The position numbers were made by a program, and so were the translations under genes. From the NCBI GenBank assembly GCA_020630435.1, contig JAHDBJ010000027.1, positions 1-64,000 of the forward strand: a stretch of 64,000 nt of DNA. The letters are read 5' to 3'. Every line of letters starts with the position of its first letter. The first letter of the stretch is position 1. The notes under the pieces were generated by a model. It did no database searches, was not told where the DNA came from, and saw only the letters and a list, made by a program, of their open reading frames with translations. This stretch comes from Saprospiraceae bacterium (lineage in GTDB: Bacteria; Bacteroidota; Bacteroidia; Chitinophagales; Saprospiraceae). Positions 24,873 to 33,864 of this stretch are shown here, in pieces.

Positions 24873-27128
24873 TTATTTTTTTCTAATACCTACTCTACTG
24901 CCATCTTTATATATTGCAATATAGGCTCTATCAAAACCTCTTTTTCTAGCTTGATACATTATTTTTCTAGCTTCACTCAAGCTATAAAAATCAGCTATCA
25001 TAATTCTTAATAAGTCTTTCTCAGGAATATGCTCAGTAACAATATTTCCTAGACCTTCGATCGCAGTATAACGATCTGGTTTGTAGGTTCTCATCGCTTG
25101 AACTTGAACCGTATAATACGTTCCCGTTTTGAAATCCATAACAGGTAATGTTCTTCGAGTTGGATTATGATTGCCTGTATAGCTTGGAGTAGTTGTCGTA
25201 TTAGAATGATTTGTTGAAGTTCTTATCGTCGTATTAGAATGACTACTTACACGATTATAATTCGCATTGTTATTTGTTACAACGGTTGTTCGATTCGTAG
25301 AAGCTGTCGTCGTATTCGATGGAACTGTTCCTAAGTTAGTTGAACGAATAATATTTCGTTTTGGCTTAGATACAGTAGTCGTCCTTCTTTTCGGAATAAT
25401 AGGTTTTTCAGGATTAGGCTTTGTCGTAGACACGATAGGTTTACTAGAAACTATTCCTGTATCTGTTGGAGCAGGAGGTAGTGTCGTTTTTTTCTTTTTA
25501 GGTTTGAAGACTGGCTCATTACTTGCTATCGCCGTTTCTTCTATTCTTTTTGCTAGATAAACATCTTCGCCATATTTTATTTTTGTAGGATCTTCTTCTG
25601 TATTGAACTCATAGGTAGAATTAACATATCCATTTTTGATAATTTCTACTCTATAGTCTTTATTCGGCATTAAATTAAATTCATATTTACCATTAGTAAA
25701 GTCTTTAGAATGCAATAATCTTTTTTGACCACTAAAAATAATTTCGTACAATTTGGCTTTAATAGAACGTAGAGGACGGTCATTAATATTTTTATCATAT
25801 ACTTGACCACTAACTAATAATTGACGACGAGGTTTATTAAACTTGAAGATGTCTTCGTCTGTTGTTACAATTTTTTCGGTACCGTAAAGACGATTAGAAA
25901 TAAAGTAGCCCGTATATTCATCTCCAGTAGTTATAAAATACCAATCGTCTGCACTTGAATTAAACGGCTTGCCCATATTTTCAGGCGTTTCCCAATAATC
26001 GCCTTTACCTCTCGTTTTAAAAATATCAAAGCCTCCGAAACTTATATGACCATTAGAACTAAAATAGAGTGTCTTAAGATTTACATCATAAAATGGAGAA
26101 ACTTCGTCTGCTGGAGTATTAATTTTTTTTCCTAAATTTTTTGGAAAAGTAAAATCTAGTGCCTTACTATCAATACGTTTAGAAGCCATCCAAATGTCCA
26201 ATCCTCCTTCTCCTTGGGTTCTATCTGAAACAAAGAATAAGACTTCTTTATCATCTAAATATTGAACAAAAGGATGAGTCGTAGTTGTTCCAGCCTGATT
26301 GATGTAGTCGGGCAATACTCTAGGAGATGTCCATTTGCCATCTTTGAAATTCATAATAAATATTTCGCAACGACCCTGTGTACCATTTGCTTCATTATCA
26401 CATTGTGTAAAGTAGAATTTCTTATTGTCAGGACTAAATGAACCATTTCCAAAATGTACTTTACTAATCTTAGCAGCTATTTCTTTGGGGATAATGGGAG
26501 ATGACCACTCTCCATTAGCTCTTTGAGCACGGTATATCTTAGATTTGCCACTCATGGTAGAAGAGTAATATAAGATATCTTCTCCAAAAGGAATTGGCGC
26601 ATATTCAATTCCCATCGAATTGATGTTGCTATTAAGGTGTTGGTATTCTACATCAGAAGTCTGTGTTTTGGCAGAAGCAGTAATTCCCATTTCACAACCT
26701 CTAATTTCATTCTGAACGATTTCATTAATTTTAGAAATATCTTTCCCCGAATAGCTACTAATGAAATATACAAATTCTCGATTGGCCTCATCGTATTGCT
26801 TATCCTGTTTTAATGCTCGAGCATATTTAAATTTGAGCATCGGATCTTCTGTCTCTACATCTTTTACAAAACGATAAGCATTAATGGCTTTTTTGTAATT
26901 TTTGATAGCTAGAAAACAATCTCCAGCTTTCACGGCTAGGTCTACTTTCTTTTGTTTTTGCTTCCAGGCTTTCAAATAATGCTCTCCAGCTTCGCCAAAC
27001 TCCCCTTGGTTGTATAACTTTTCAGCAACTTTTAGGTATTGCCTCCAACTCATATCTTGAGCATTAACGCTTAATGTTATTATACAAACTAAAATTACAA
27101 ATAAAGTTCTAACCAATAAATTATTCAT
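24873..27128 (-). CDS. Exported TPR - PD40 beta-propeller - SPOR protein
   Basis: This 751-residue envelope protein has a signal peptide (ends SVNAQ, about residue 24), TPR-like helices (about 30-150), and a PD40/WD40-like propeller (about 170-430, with repeats such as SFSPDNKKFYFTQCD and VSPFYDVNLKTLYFSSNG). A carboxypeptidase-regulatory-like beta sandwich follows (about 440-520), then a long Thr/Asn/Ser/Pro linker (about 540-665), and a C-terminal SPOR domain (YYTVQVQAMRTYKPDRY...YSLSEARKIMYQARKRGFDRAYIAIYKDG). TPR-PD40 proteins of this phylum usually end in OmpA; here SPOR replaces it. SPOR binds denuded septal glycan, so a cell-wall location is likely (inference). It starts 25 bases after purN and is probably co-transcribed. 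Confidence 0.85.
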   Translation of the reverse strand: MNNLLVRTLFVILVCIITLSVNAQDMSWRQYLKVAEKLYNQGEFGEAGEHYLKAWKQKQKKVDLAVKAGDCFLAIKNYKKAINAYRFVKDVETEDPMLKFKYARALKQDKQYDEANREFVYFISSYSGKDISKINEIVQNEIRGCEMGITASAKTQTSDVEYQHLNSNINSMGIEYAPIPFGEDILYYSSTMSGKSKIYRAQRANGEWSSPIIPKEIAAKISKVHFGNGSFSPDNKKFYFTQCDNEANGTQGRCEIFIMNFKDGKWTSPRVLPDYINQAGTTTTHPFVQYLDDKEVLFFVSDRTQGEGGLDIWMASKRIDSKALDFTFPKNLGKKINTPADEVSPFYDVNLKTLYFSSNGHISFGGFDIFKTRGKGDYWETPENMGKPFNSSADDWYFITTGDEYTGYFISNRLYGTEKIVTTDEDIFKFNKPRRQLLVSGQVYDKNINDRPLRSIKAKLYEIIFSGQKRLLHSKDFTNGKYEFNLMPNKDYRVEIIKNGYVNSTYEFNTEEDPTKIKYGEDVYLAKRIEETAIASNEPVFKPKKKKTTLPPAPTDTGIVSSKPIVSTTKPNPEKPIIPKRRTTTVSKPKRNIIRSTNLGTVPSNTTTASTNRTTVVTNNNANYNRVSSHSNTTIRTSTNHSNTTTTPSYTGNHNPTRRTLPVMDFKTGTYYTVQVQAMRTYKPDRYTAIEGLGNIVTEHIPEKDLLRIMIADFYSLSEARKIMYQARKRGFDRAYIAIYKDGSRVGIRKK

Positions 27129-27153
27129 CTTATTACTGTTTTCGTATAACTAT

Positions 27154-27732
27154 TTAGTCATTGACACTACTCAAAATGGATGCTTCGACAACTGAAGGAA
27201 AAAAATGATGTTCTAGTTGTAGTACCTTTTGAGCAATGTCTTCAACAGTATTTGTTGGTTCAATACTACATTTTGCTTGAAATATAATATCACCTTCATC
27301 ATACTGTGCATTGACATAATGAATGCTTATTCCCGATTCTTTTTCATTTGAAGTCTTAACCGCACGATGGACATTAATGCCATACATACCTTTACCACCA
27401 TATTTAGGTAGTAGTGCTGGATGGATATTGAGGATTCTATATGGGTAAATATTCACTATGTACGCTGGTACTAACCACAAAAAGCCCGCCAATACTATCC
27501 AATTAACCCCATTTTTAGATAATTTTTTTAAAATATTTTTATTTTTATAAAAATCATCTCTATTTACTACGTGATTTTTGATATTATGTTGCTTGGCAAT
27601 ATCTAGTACTTTAGCTTCTTTTTTATTAGATATTATTAAAACGACTTTTATTGTCGGATGGGTTTTTAAATGTTCAATAATTTTAAGGGCATTACTTCCC
27701 CTTCCTGAAGCAAAAATTGCAAGATTTATCAT
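27154..27732 (-). CDS. purN: Phosphoribosylglycinamide formyltransferase
   Basis: PurN formylates GAR using 10-formyl-tetrahydrofolate in purine synthesis. The 192-residue length and motifs fit: phosphate-binding FASGRGSNALKIIEHL (residues 7-22), the catalytic block RILNIHPALLPKYGGKGMYG (Asn/His about 102-104, normal for the family) and YVNAQYDEGDIIFQ with the catalytic Asp. It lies downstream of glyA on the same strand, but a strong terminator at 27743-27782 separates them. The PD40-SPOR gene follows 25 bases after its stop. Confidence 0.95.
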   Translation of the reverse strand: MINLAIFASGRGSNALKIIEHLKTHPTIKVVLIISNKKEAKVLDIAKQHNIKNHVVNRDDFYKNKNILKKLSKNGVNWIVLAGFLWLVPAYIVNIYPYRILNIHPALLPKYGGKGMYGINVHRAVKTSNEKESGISIHYVNAQYDEGDIIFQAKCSIEPTNTVEDIAQKVLQLEHHFFPSVVEASILSSVND

Positions 27733-27742
27733 ATGTTTTTTT

Positions 27743-27782
27743 CAAAAAAGCGGAAATAAAATACCCTTATTTTATTTCCGCT
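27743..27782 (-). terminator. Rho-independent terminator of glyA (minus strand)
   Basis: On the minus strand AGCGGAAATAAAATA and TATTTTATTTCCGCT form a perfect 15-bp stem with a 4-base loop, followed by six T (27743-27748 read as A on the plus strand). It ends the glyA transcript before purN. Confidence 0.9.
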
Positions 27783-27795
27783 ACATTCATAATAT

Positions 27796-27832
27796 GAAGT
27801 TGTTTAATAATCCTTCATTATTAAACAACTTC
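27796..27832. mobile_element. Palindromic MITE-like element, minimal class (copy C)
   Basis: This is a perfect 15-bp inverted repeat, GAAGTTGTTTAATAA / TTATTAAACAACTTC, with a 7-base centre: the two termini of the family with nothing between. Both flanks are TAT. It sits between the glyA stop and the glyA terminator, so it is probably transcribed in the glyA 3' end. Confidence 0.82.
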
Positions 27833-27858
27833 TATCCCTATATAAAAGAGTTTGCTAT

Positions 27859-29145
27859 TTATACAACACTAACTTCAGAATAAAGTGGGAAGGCTGCCAT
27901 ATAATCGTTTACTTCCTTTTTTACTTTTTGAATGAGTTCTTCATTTTCAAAATCACTGATAATTTGATCAATCCAATCGACCACCTTTACACAGTCTGCT
28001 TCTACAAAACCTCTAGTCGTAATAGCCGCAGTTCCTATTCTAATTCCAGAAGTAATAAATGGAGAACGAGTATCAAAAGGAACCATGTTTTTATTAACGG
28101 TTAGATCGGCATTTACTAGTGCTTTTTCTGCTTCTTTTCCTGTAATGTTTTTATTTCTGAGATCAATAAGCATCAAGTGATTATCGGTTCCTCCAGATAT
28201 AATTTGATAATCTTTATCTACAAATGCTTGCGCCATAGCTTGTGCATTCGCAATGACTTGCTGACCGTATGTTTTAAATTCGGGTTGTAATGCCTCATAA
28301 AAAGCAACAGCTTTAGCAGCTATAACGTGTTCTAGAGGTCCTCCCTGCATACCTGGAAAGACACCGCTATTTAAAATACTTGACATTTTTATGGGTTTCC
28401 CTTTTTTCGTTTTTCTGCCCCAAGGATTATCAAAATCTTTACCCATCATAATCAATCCACCTCTAGGCCCTCTTAATGTCTTATGAGTTGTAGTGGTTAC
28501 AATATGACAATGAGGAAGTGGATTATCTAGCAAACCTGCTGCAATCAATCCTGCTGGATGAGCAATGTCTGCTAATAATAAAGCACCTACTTTATCTGCT
28601 ATGGCTCTAAATCTTGCATAATCCCATTCTCTAGCATAAGCAGATGCTCCGCAAATAATTAATTTAGGATTTTCGGCAATAGCAATAGCCTCAACTTTAT
28701 TCATATCTATTCGACCTGTTTCTTTTTCAACACCATAAAAAACAGGACTATAAACCTTTCCTGAATAATTAACAGGAGAGCCGTGTGATAAATGTCCTCC
28801 ATGAGATAAATCAAATCCCAAAACTTTATCACCAGGATTTAAGACAGCGAGAAAAACGGCTGCATTAGCTTGCGCTCCAGAATGTGGTTGTACATTTGCA
28901 TAGGCGGCACCAAATAGAGCTTTTGCCCTATCTATAGCTAGCTGCTCTACCTTGTCTACTACCTCACAACCACCATAATAGCGTTTACCAGGATAACCTT
29001 CTGCATACTTATTTGTCAAACAAGTTCCCATTGCATTCATAACTGCTTGACTTGTAAAATTTTCAGAGGCAATTAATTCTATACCATGTCTTTGACGTTC
29101 TAATTCTTCTTGAATTAGTTGCTGTATTTCTAAATCCTTTACCAT
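27859..29145 (-). CDS. glyA: Serine hydroxymethyltransferase
   Basis: GlyA interconverts serine and glycine and charges tetrahydrofolate with a one-carbon unit. The frame is open from 29208, but homology starts at the internal Met ([18 protein letters not shown]), so I place the start at 29145 (428 residues, the family norm). Motifs include [48 protein letters not shown], the [15 protein letters not shown] block, and the PLP lysine in [23 protein letters not shown] promoter-like element lies about 105 bases upstream on the same strand. Confidence 0.96.
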   Translation of the reverse strand: MVKDLEIQQLIQEELERQRHGIELIASENFTSQAVMNAMGTCLTNKYAEGYPGKRYYGGCEVVDKVEQLAIDRAKALFGAAYANVQPHSGAQANAAVFLAVLNPGDKVLGFDLSHGGHLSHGSPVNYSGKVYSPVFYGVEKETGRIDMNKVEAIAIAENPKLIICGASAYAREWDYARFRAIADKVGALLLADIAHPAGLIAAGLLDNPLPHCHIVTTTTHKTLRGPRGGLIMMGKDFDNPWGRKTKKGKPIKMSSILNSGVFPGMQGGPLEHVIAAKAVAFYEALQPEFKTYGQQVIANAQAMAQAFVDKDYQIISGGTDNHLMLIDLRNKNITGKEAEKALVNADLTVNKNMVPFDTRSPFITSGIRIGTAAITTRGFVEADCVKVVDWIDQIISDFENEELIQKVKKEVNDYMAAFPLYSEVSVV

Positions 29146-29249
29146 TTTTGTTAAGATTAAAATAAAATATTTATTATTTGTGAAATGTGGTATATTTTTA
29201 TAAGGCATTATTGGTTTAAGTCTAAACCATCAATCTTTGATTTGAATTA

Positions 29250-29257
29250 CAAAAGTA
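29250..29257 (-). promoter_or_regulatory. Candidate -7 promoter element of glyA
   Basis: On the minus strand the sequence reads TACTTTTG, matching TAnnTTTG, about 105 bases before the glyA start. No TTTG is seen at the right distance upstream, so the match is partial. Confidence 0.38.
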
Positions 29258-29372
29258 CGATATTTAGAATTAAGAAAGAAAGAAACCATTTTTTTAAACT
29301 ATATTGCACCTAAACTATTTAAGTTCTTTTTAAAACTTCGATCATACCATAGTCAATCAAAAAAATAATCGC

Positions 29373-31322
29373 TTGGGTTACTATTATTATACGACAAAAA
29401 AAAAACAATTCTACCCATTTAGGTATTTGCTGATATTTTTTATCAGTACTTTTTTTATTAGTAATAATATACTTTATGCCAAATGTGAAAAGTTTCGCTG
29501 TATGTGGAGAGATGATCCTTCTACCACTATGGTAATAGGCTGGCATCAGGTATCTGGCAATGAACCTAAATTATACTATGATATTATCGATCATGGTAAA
29601 AATTTTATTGCTTATCAATATAGCCAATCAGCGGATCATGTCATAGATGCGAAGGGAATGAGAAATCATTTTGTTCGCTTGAAAAACTTACTTCCCAATA
29701 CAACATACTATTTTATTATTGTAGATAGCGAAGGTTTAAACAAACGATTATCATTTAAAACTATGCCTGATGACCCTGAAACTCGTTTGTCTATCGTAGC
29801 AGGGGGGGATTCTCGGAATAATCGAAAATCTAGAAAAAATGCAAATATTTTAGTTTCGAAACTTCGTCCAGATTGTGTACTCTTTGCAGGAGATATGACA
29901 GGTGGAGATACTGCTGGAGAATGGAAAGCATGGATGGACGATTGGCAGAGTACCATCACAGAAGAGGGGCGATTGATACCTATTATAGTAGCTAGAGGAA
30001 ATCATGAATTTTCCAATCGAAGCCTTATCGAATTGTTTGATGTAAAAGAAAAAGAGTTATACTATGGATTTACGTTCGGAGGTAATCTTCTAAGGGTATT
30101 CACACTAAATTCATTGATTTCAGTAGGCGGTGAACAAAGGAATTGGTTAAGACAAGATTTGAAGAATCATCAACATATCCGTTGGAAGTTTGCTCAATAT
30201 CACTTTCCAATTAGACCACATACTGCTCGAAAAAGTGAACGCAATGAACAGTTGAAGCATTGGGCGAACTTATTTTATCATTATAAAGTAAATGTTGCTA
30301 TTGAATGTGATGCCCACGTTGTAAAAACGACTTATCCTATTCGTCCATCTAATGAAAAAGGTAGTGACATGGGGTTTATTCGCGATGATGTAGGAGGAAC
30401 AATATATGTAGGAGAAGGCTGTTGGGGGGCACCTTTGCGTAGAAATAATGACAATAAAAAATGGACAAGAGCTAGTGGAAGTTTTAATCAATTTAAATGG
30501 ATATTTGTAGATAAATATAATCTTGAAATTCGTACAGTAAAGACGAATAATGCGGTCATGGTAGATGCGCTTACAGAAACGAATCGTTTTGACTTACCTC
30601 GTAATATTTCAATATGGGAACCACCAACAGGAGATGTCATTGTTGTGAATAGTAAAGAAAAAGAGGAAGAAGTATTACAATTTGTGAAAGCACCTAAAAA
30701 ACCCTCTTTTATGTTGCCCCAAAGTGTTCTAACAGTTGCTGATGAAACGACAACTATTCCACAACCCCTACAAGTATTTGATTATATTGCTGTACCTAAA
30801 GCCAAAGATGTTACAGTTAAGTGGTCTGCTAAAAATGAACCCTCGGGTTTAGTTTTTGATGTAGAACGTGCTAGTAATGATGAAGATTTCAGGACGATCG
30901 CTCGAATTAATGCATTAACAGATTCTCCAAATGGAGACACTAATTTTTATGAATTTTCTGACAAAAATATTGCCTTCTTTGCAGAGAAAGTCTTTTACAG
31001 ATTAAAGAAAGTCTTACCTAATGGGAGTACACAAATATATAAGACAATTGGCTTAAAAAATAAACAATGGGAGGAACAACAACCACTTATCCCAGATGAA
31101 GAAGGACAAGTTAAAGTACGCTATAAACTCAAAGAACCTACGATAGTAGTCTTTACGATACATAATGATACTCAAAAAAAAGTTTTATCGAATAAAACCA
31201 ATCAACAAGCAAAAGGAAATTATTTGAAGTCATTTAACTTTAAGGATTTTCCTGCGGGGCGTTATCTTTTAACCATTCAAATCGGTAATACTATTTCTCG
31301 TGAATTGATTCTAAAACATTAA
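29373..31322 (+). CDS. Exported purple acid phosphatase-like metallophosphoesterase with T9SS-type C-terminal domain
   Basis: The 649-residue protein starts at a TTG (no in-frame ATG before the signal peptide RYLLIFFISTFFISNNILYA). An N-terminal fibronectin-like domain (MVIGWHQVSGNEPKLYYD...LKNLLPNTTYYFIIV) precedes a calcineurin-like phosphoesterase. Metal ligands are seen in GGDSRNN, FAGDMTGG, RGNHEF and QYHFPIR. The last motif, normally GHxH, reads CDAH (ECDAHVVKTTYPI). The C-terminal 200 residues hold a beta domain (VKWSAKNEPSGLVFDVERASND) and a final module (FNFKDFPAGRYLLTIQIGN...LILKH) of the type A T9SS sorting kind. It is probably secreted or surface-anchored and may release phosphate from organic esters. 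Confidence 0.86.
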   Translation: MGYYYYTTKKKQFYPFRYLLIFFISTFFISNNILYAKCEKFRCMWRDDPSTTMVIGWHQVSGNEPKLYYDIIDHGKNFIAYQYSQSADHVIDAKGMRNHFVRLKNLLPNTTYYFIIVDSEGLNKRLSFKTMPDDPETRLSIVAGGDSRNNRKSRKNANILVSKLRPDCVLFAGDMTGGDTAGEWKAWMDDWQSTITEEGRLIPIIVARGNHEFSNRSLIELFDVKEKELYYGFTFGGNLLRVFTLNSLISVGGEQRNWLRQDLKNHQHIRWKFAQYHFPIRPHTARKSERNEQLKHWANLFYHYKVNVAIECDAHVVKTTYPIRPSNEKGSDMGFIRDDVGGTIYVGEGCWGAPLRRNNDNKKWTRASGSFNQFKWIFVDKYNLEIRTVKTNNAVMVDALTETNRFDLPRNISIWEPPTGDVIVVNSKEKEEEVLQFVKAPKKPSFMLPQSVLTVADETTTIPQPLQVFDYIAVPKAKDVTVKWSAKNEPSGLVFDVERASNDEDFRTIARINALTDSPNGDTNFYEFSDKNIAFFAEKVFYRLKKVLPNGSTQIYKTIGLKNKQWEEQQPLIPDEEGQVKVRYKLKEPTIVVFTIHNDTQKKVLSNKTNQQAKGNYLKSFNFKDFPAGRYLLTIQIGNTISRELILKH

Positions 31323-31337
31323 ATGAATTCTTTTACT

Positions 31338-31500
31338 GAAGTTGTTTAATAATGAAGGTTTATTTTAATTATAAGTGCTTGTATTTCAAGATAAAACTCC
31401 ATTCTTTTTTCGTAGCCTTAGTTACGGTAAAAAGAATTAGCTGAAATATTCAGATACAATGACTTGTAAATAATTCATCATTCTATTTTTAAACAGTTTC
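31338..31500. mobile_element. Palindromic MITE-like element, long class (copy D)
   Basis: This 163-bp element opens GAAGTTGTTTAATAATGAAG and closes ATTTTTAAACAGTTTC. Left and right halves pair over most of their length, with a central hairpin (TTCGTAGCCTTAGTTACGG). It is nearly identical to copy E at 52194. Flanks (ACT and TTT) do not match, unlike the other copies. It lies between the phosphoesterase and the Nudix gene. Confidence 0.85.
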
Positions 31501-31560
31501 TTTAACAAAAAGTATCTTCAAGGGTTATATTCTTGGATTATTTGATGAAAAAAATAAAAG

Positions 31561-32217
31561 ATGGAACTATCATATGATTTTATTGAAAAAATAGAACAAC
31601 GATTGCACCAGCCACTTCCAGGTAAAGCCGCCCAGAATAAAATGGCACATAAAATACGAATGAAGGTTGGTGAACCCTCTTCTGATGCTAAAATTGCTTG
31701 TGTTCTAAGTTTACTCTATCCTAAAAATAATGACTGGTATATCATATTGATGAAAAGGGTTTCAAAATTTAAAGAAGATAAACATCGAGGTCAGGTAAGT
31801 TTCCCTGGAGGAAAATTAGAGCCAACCGATGAAAGCCTAGCGGCAGGAGCATTACGGGAAGCACAAGAAGAAGTAAATGTAGATCCTGCACAAGTTAAAT
31901 TACTAGGGCAGCTCACCTATCTTTATATTCCTGTTAGTAATTTTTTAGTATATCCTTTTGTTGGATATACAAAACAAAGACCAAACTTTATACCAGATCC
32001 CAATGAAGTAGCATCAATTATCGAATTTCCTTTAAACCATTTATTTGATTCAAATAATATAAAAGAGATAGATAAAAAAATCAGCCCAAATCTAATCTTA
32101 AAAGGCGTGCCTTATTTTGATATTAAGGGTGAAGTGGTATGGGGCGCAACGGCTATGATACTAAGTGAACTTGTCGAAATTTTAAAGCCTATACAAAACG
32201 AAATTTTAGTTCAATGA
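31561..32217 (+). CDS. NUDIX hydrolase, CoA pyrophosphatase (NudL) type
   Basis: This 218-residue cytoplasmic hydrolase has the Nudix box GGKLEPTDESLAAGALREAQEEVNV (about residues 87-111), preceded by HRGQVSFPGG, the signature of the CoA pyrophosphatase subgroup. Members cleave CoA or its derivatives into 3',5'-ADP and phosphopantetheine. Its stop overlaps the next start by 4 bases (ATGA), showing translational coupling. It opens a plus-strand run of small genes extending to 34657. Confidence 0.91.
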   Translation: MELSYDFIEKIEQRLHQPLPGKAAQNKMAHKIRMKVGEPSSDAKIACVLSLLYPKNNDWYIILMKRVSKFKEDKHRGQVSFPGGKLEPTDESLAAGALREAQEEVNVDPAQVKLLGQLTYLYIPVSNFLVYPFVGYTKQRPNFIPDPNEVASIIEFPLNHLFDSNNIKEIDKKISPNLILKGVPYFDIKGEVVWGATAMILSELVEILKPIQNEILVQ

Positions 32218-32747
32218 GGAAAATAGTTTTACTCAGAGGGATAAATGTAAGTGGAAAAAATAAAATTAAAATGGCAGCCTTAAGGCTGCTTCTTGAAAAT
32301 CTGGGCTTTGAAAATGTGGAAACCTATATACAGAGTGGTAATATAGCATTAGATACGGAGGAAGAAGAAGCTGTAATCATTGAAAATGTTAAAAATGGAA
32401 TTAAAAAACAATTTGGATATATAGTAGAAGCGTTAGTATTAAGTGAAAAAAGTATAAAACAAATATTATCAAATAATCCTTTTTTAGCGCAAGATGAAAG
32501 TAATATTGGTCGTTTATACGTGACTTTTTTACAATATGACCCCAAACAAAATGTTATTGAAGCGAACAAATATCTACCTGATGAGTTTATAATAGAAAAG
32601 GACGTTGTATACATACATTGTAAAAATGGTTATGGACGAACAAAACTCAATAATACTTTCTTTGAAAAAAAATTAGGCGTTGCAGCAACTACAAGAAATT
32701 GGAAAACGGTAAAACGCTTATCCGTAATGCTAGGAACTAAAAATTGA
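32214..32747 (+). CDS. DUF1697 family protein
   Basis: The 177-residue protein has the DUF1697 core: LLRGINVSGKNKIKMAALRLLLENLGFENVETYIQSGNI at the N-terminus and a C-terminal VYIHCKNGYGRTKLNNTFFEKKLGVAATTRNWKTVKRL. The biochemical role of the family is unknown. It overlaps the Nudix gene by 4 bases and is followed after 4 bases by the YkvA gene, so the three are probably co-transcribed. Confidence 0.93.
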   Translation: MRKIVLLRGINVSGKNKIKMAALRLLLENLGFENVETYIQSGNIALDTEEEEAVIIENVKNGIKKQFGYIVEALVLSEKSIKQILSNNPFLAQDESNIGRLYVTFLQYDPKQNVIEANKYLPDEFIIEKDVVYIHCKNGYGRTKLNNTFFEKKLGVAATTRNWKTVKRLSVMLGTKN

Positions 32748-32751
32748 GAAG

Positions 32752-33144
32752 ATGAAGCATAAAGAAGATTTAGATCAGTACAAGAAGCAATATTCTGAAG
32801 AAGGTTTTTGGAAAAAATTGCAGAAACACGCTAAAAGGCTAGGGTTAAAAACAGTATACACTATACTGCTACTCTATTACGCTTTCAGAAGAAAAGATAC
32901 ACCACGTTGGGCAAAGAATATTATTATTGGAACATTAGGTTATCTTCTTGCACCTATTGATATGATTCCTGACCTTACACCTTTTATTGGTTACACGGAT
33001 GATATTGGCTTATTAAGTCTAGGGCTGGTGGCTATAGCATCTTATGTAAATAAAGAGGTAAAAGAAGAAGCCAAAGCAAAACTTTCGCAATGGTTTGGAA
33101 GGTATAATGAAGATGATTTAAAGCCTGTGGATGATCAGCTTTAA
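32752..33144 (+). CDS. YkvA/DUF1232 family membrane protein
   Basis: This 130-residue protein carries the YkvA signature in a membrane hairpin: PRWAKNIIIGTLGYLLAPIDMIPDLTPFIGYTDDIGLLSLGLVAIASYV (about residues 51-100). The N-terminus is charged and probably coiled. Function is unknown; the family is widespread in bacterial membranes. It lies 4 bases after the DUF1697 gene and is followed by a terminator at 33173. Confidence 0.92.
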   Translation: MKHKEDLDQYKKQYSEEGFWKKLQKHAKRLGLKTVYTILLLYYAFRRKDTPRWAKNIIIGTLGYLLAPIDMIPDLTPFIGYTDDIGLLSLGLVAIASYVNKEVKEEAKAKLSQWFGRYNEDDLKPVDDQL

Positions 33145-33172
33145 TTTTAAAAGCTTAAAAATAAAAAATAGG

Positions 33173-33200
33173 AAGCGATGCAGAAATGTATCGCTTTTTT
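33173..33200 (+). terminator. Rho-independent terminator after the Nudix-DUF1697-YkvA run
   Basis: AAGCGATGCA GAAA TGTATCGCTT forms a 10-bp stem with one G-U pair, followed by a T-run. It overlaps the longest possible start of the next gene (33178), which argues for the later ATG at 33214. Confidence 0.8.
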
Positions 33201-33213
33201 AGTATCCTTGTGT

Positions 33214-33861
33214 ATGGAGACGCATCATATCCAAATTCAGAAAACAGCACACTATTATACGATAGGGGGTATCGGCAAACACATCAAAAATCTGATATTG
33301 GTTTGTCATGGGTATGGGCAATTGGCAAGCCGTTTTATCTATAAATTTGACGATTTGGAGGATGGGGAAACATTTATATTAGCACCTGAAGGTTTATCTA
33401 GATTTTATTGGAAAGGTTTTACAGGAGAAGTAGGAGCATCGTGGATGACAAAGGCAGATCGTTTAGATGAAATTGAAGATTATAGTCGATATATTAAATT
33501 ACTTTATGACAAATATGTTTCAGAATGTGCGGATGATGTGAAAATCACCTTACTAGGATTCTCTCAAGGTTGCGCAACACAATGTCGTTGGATAATGCGC
33601 TATCGACCAGATTTTGATAATCTTATATTATGGGCAGGGTCTTTTCCGAAGGATATAAATTATTTGGCAGCCAAAAGTTATTTTTCCAATAAAAAGCTGT
33701 TCACTATCATCGGAAAAAATGATGAATTCTTAACGGCGAAAAACTTAGATAATCAAAAGAAGTTCATCGCTTCTCAGGAGTTAGACAATGAACTGATTTT
33801 CTTTGAAGGAAAACATGAAATTGATAGGGAAACATTAAAACAACTCATTGAAAAATTATAA
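33214..33861 (+). CDS. Alpha/beta hydrolase, carboxylesterase/phospholipase type
   Basis: The frame is open from 33178, but that ATG sits inside a terminator hairpin, so I start at 33214 (METHHIQIQKTAHYYT; 215 residues). The catalytic serine lies in LLGFSQGCATQCRW, the aspartate in IIGKNDEF and the histidine in FEGKHEID, the usual order for this family (about 200-220 residues). Oxyanion block: LVCHGYGQLASRF. Members hydrolyse short carboxylic esters in the cytoplasm. The thioesterase gene begins 3 bases after the stop. Confidence 0.9.
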   Translation: METHHIQIQKTAHYYTIGGIGKHIKNLILVCHGYGQLASRFIYKFDDLEDGETFILAPEGLSRFYWKGFTGEVGASWMTKADRLDEIEDYSRYIKLLYDKYVSECADDVKITLLGFSQGCATQCRWIMRYRPDFDNLILWAGSFPKDINYLAAKSYFSNKKLFTIIGKNDEFLTAKNLDNQKKFIASQELDNELIFFEGKHEIDRETLKQLIEKL

Positions 33862-33864
33862 GGA

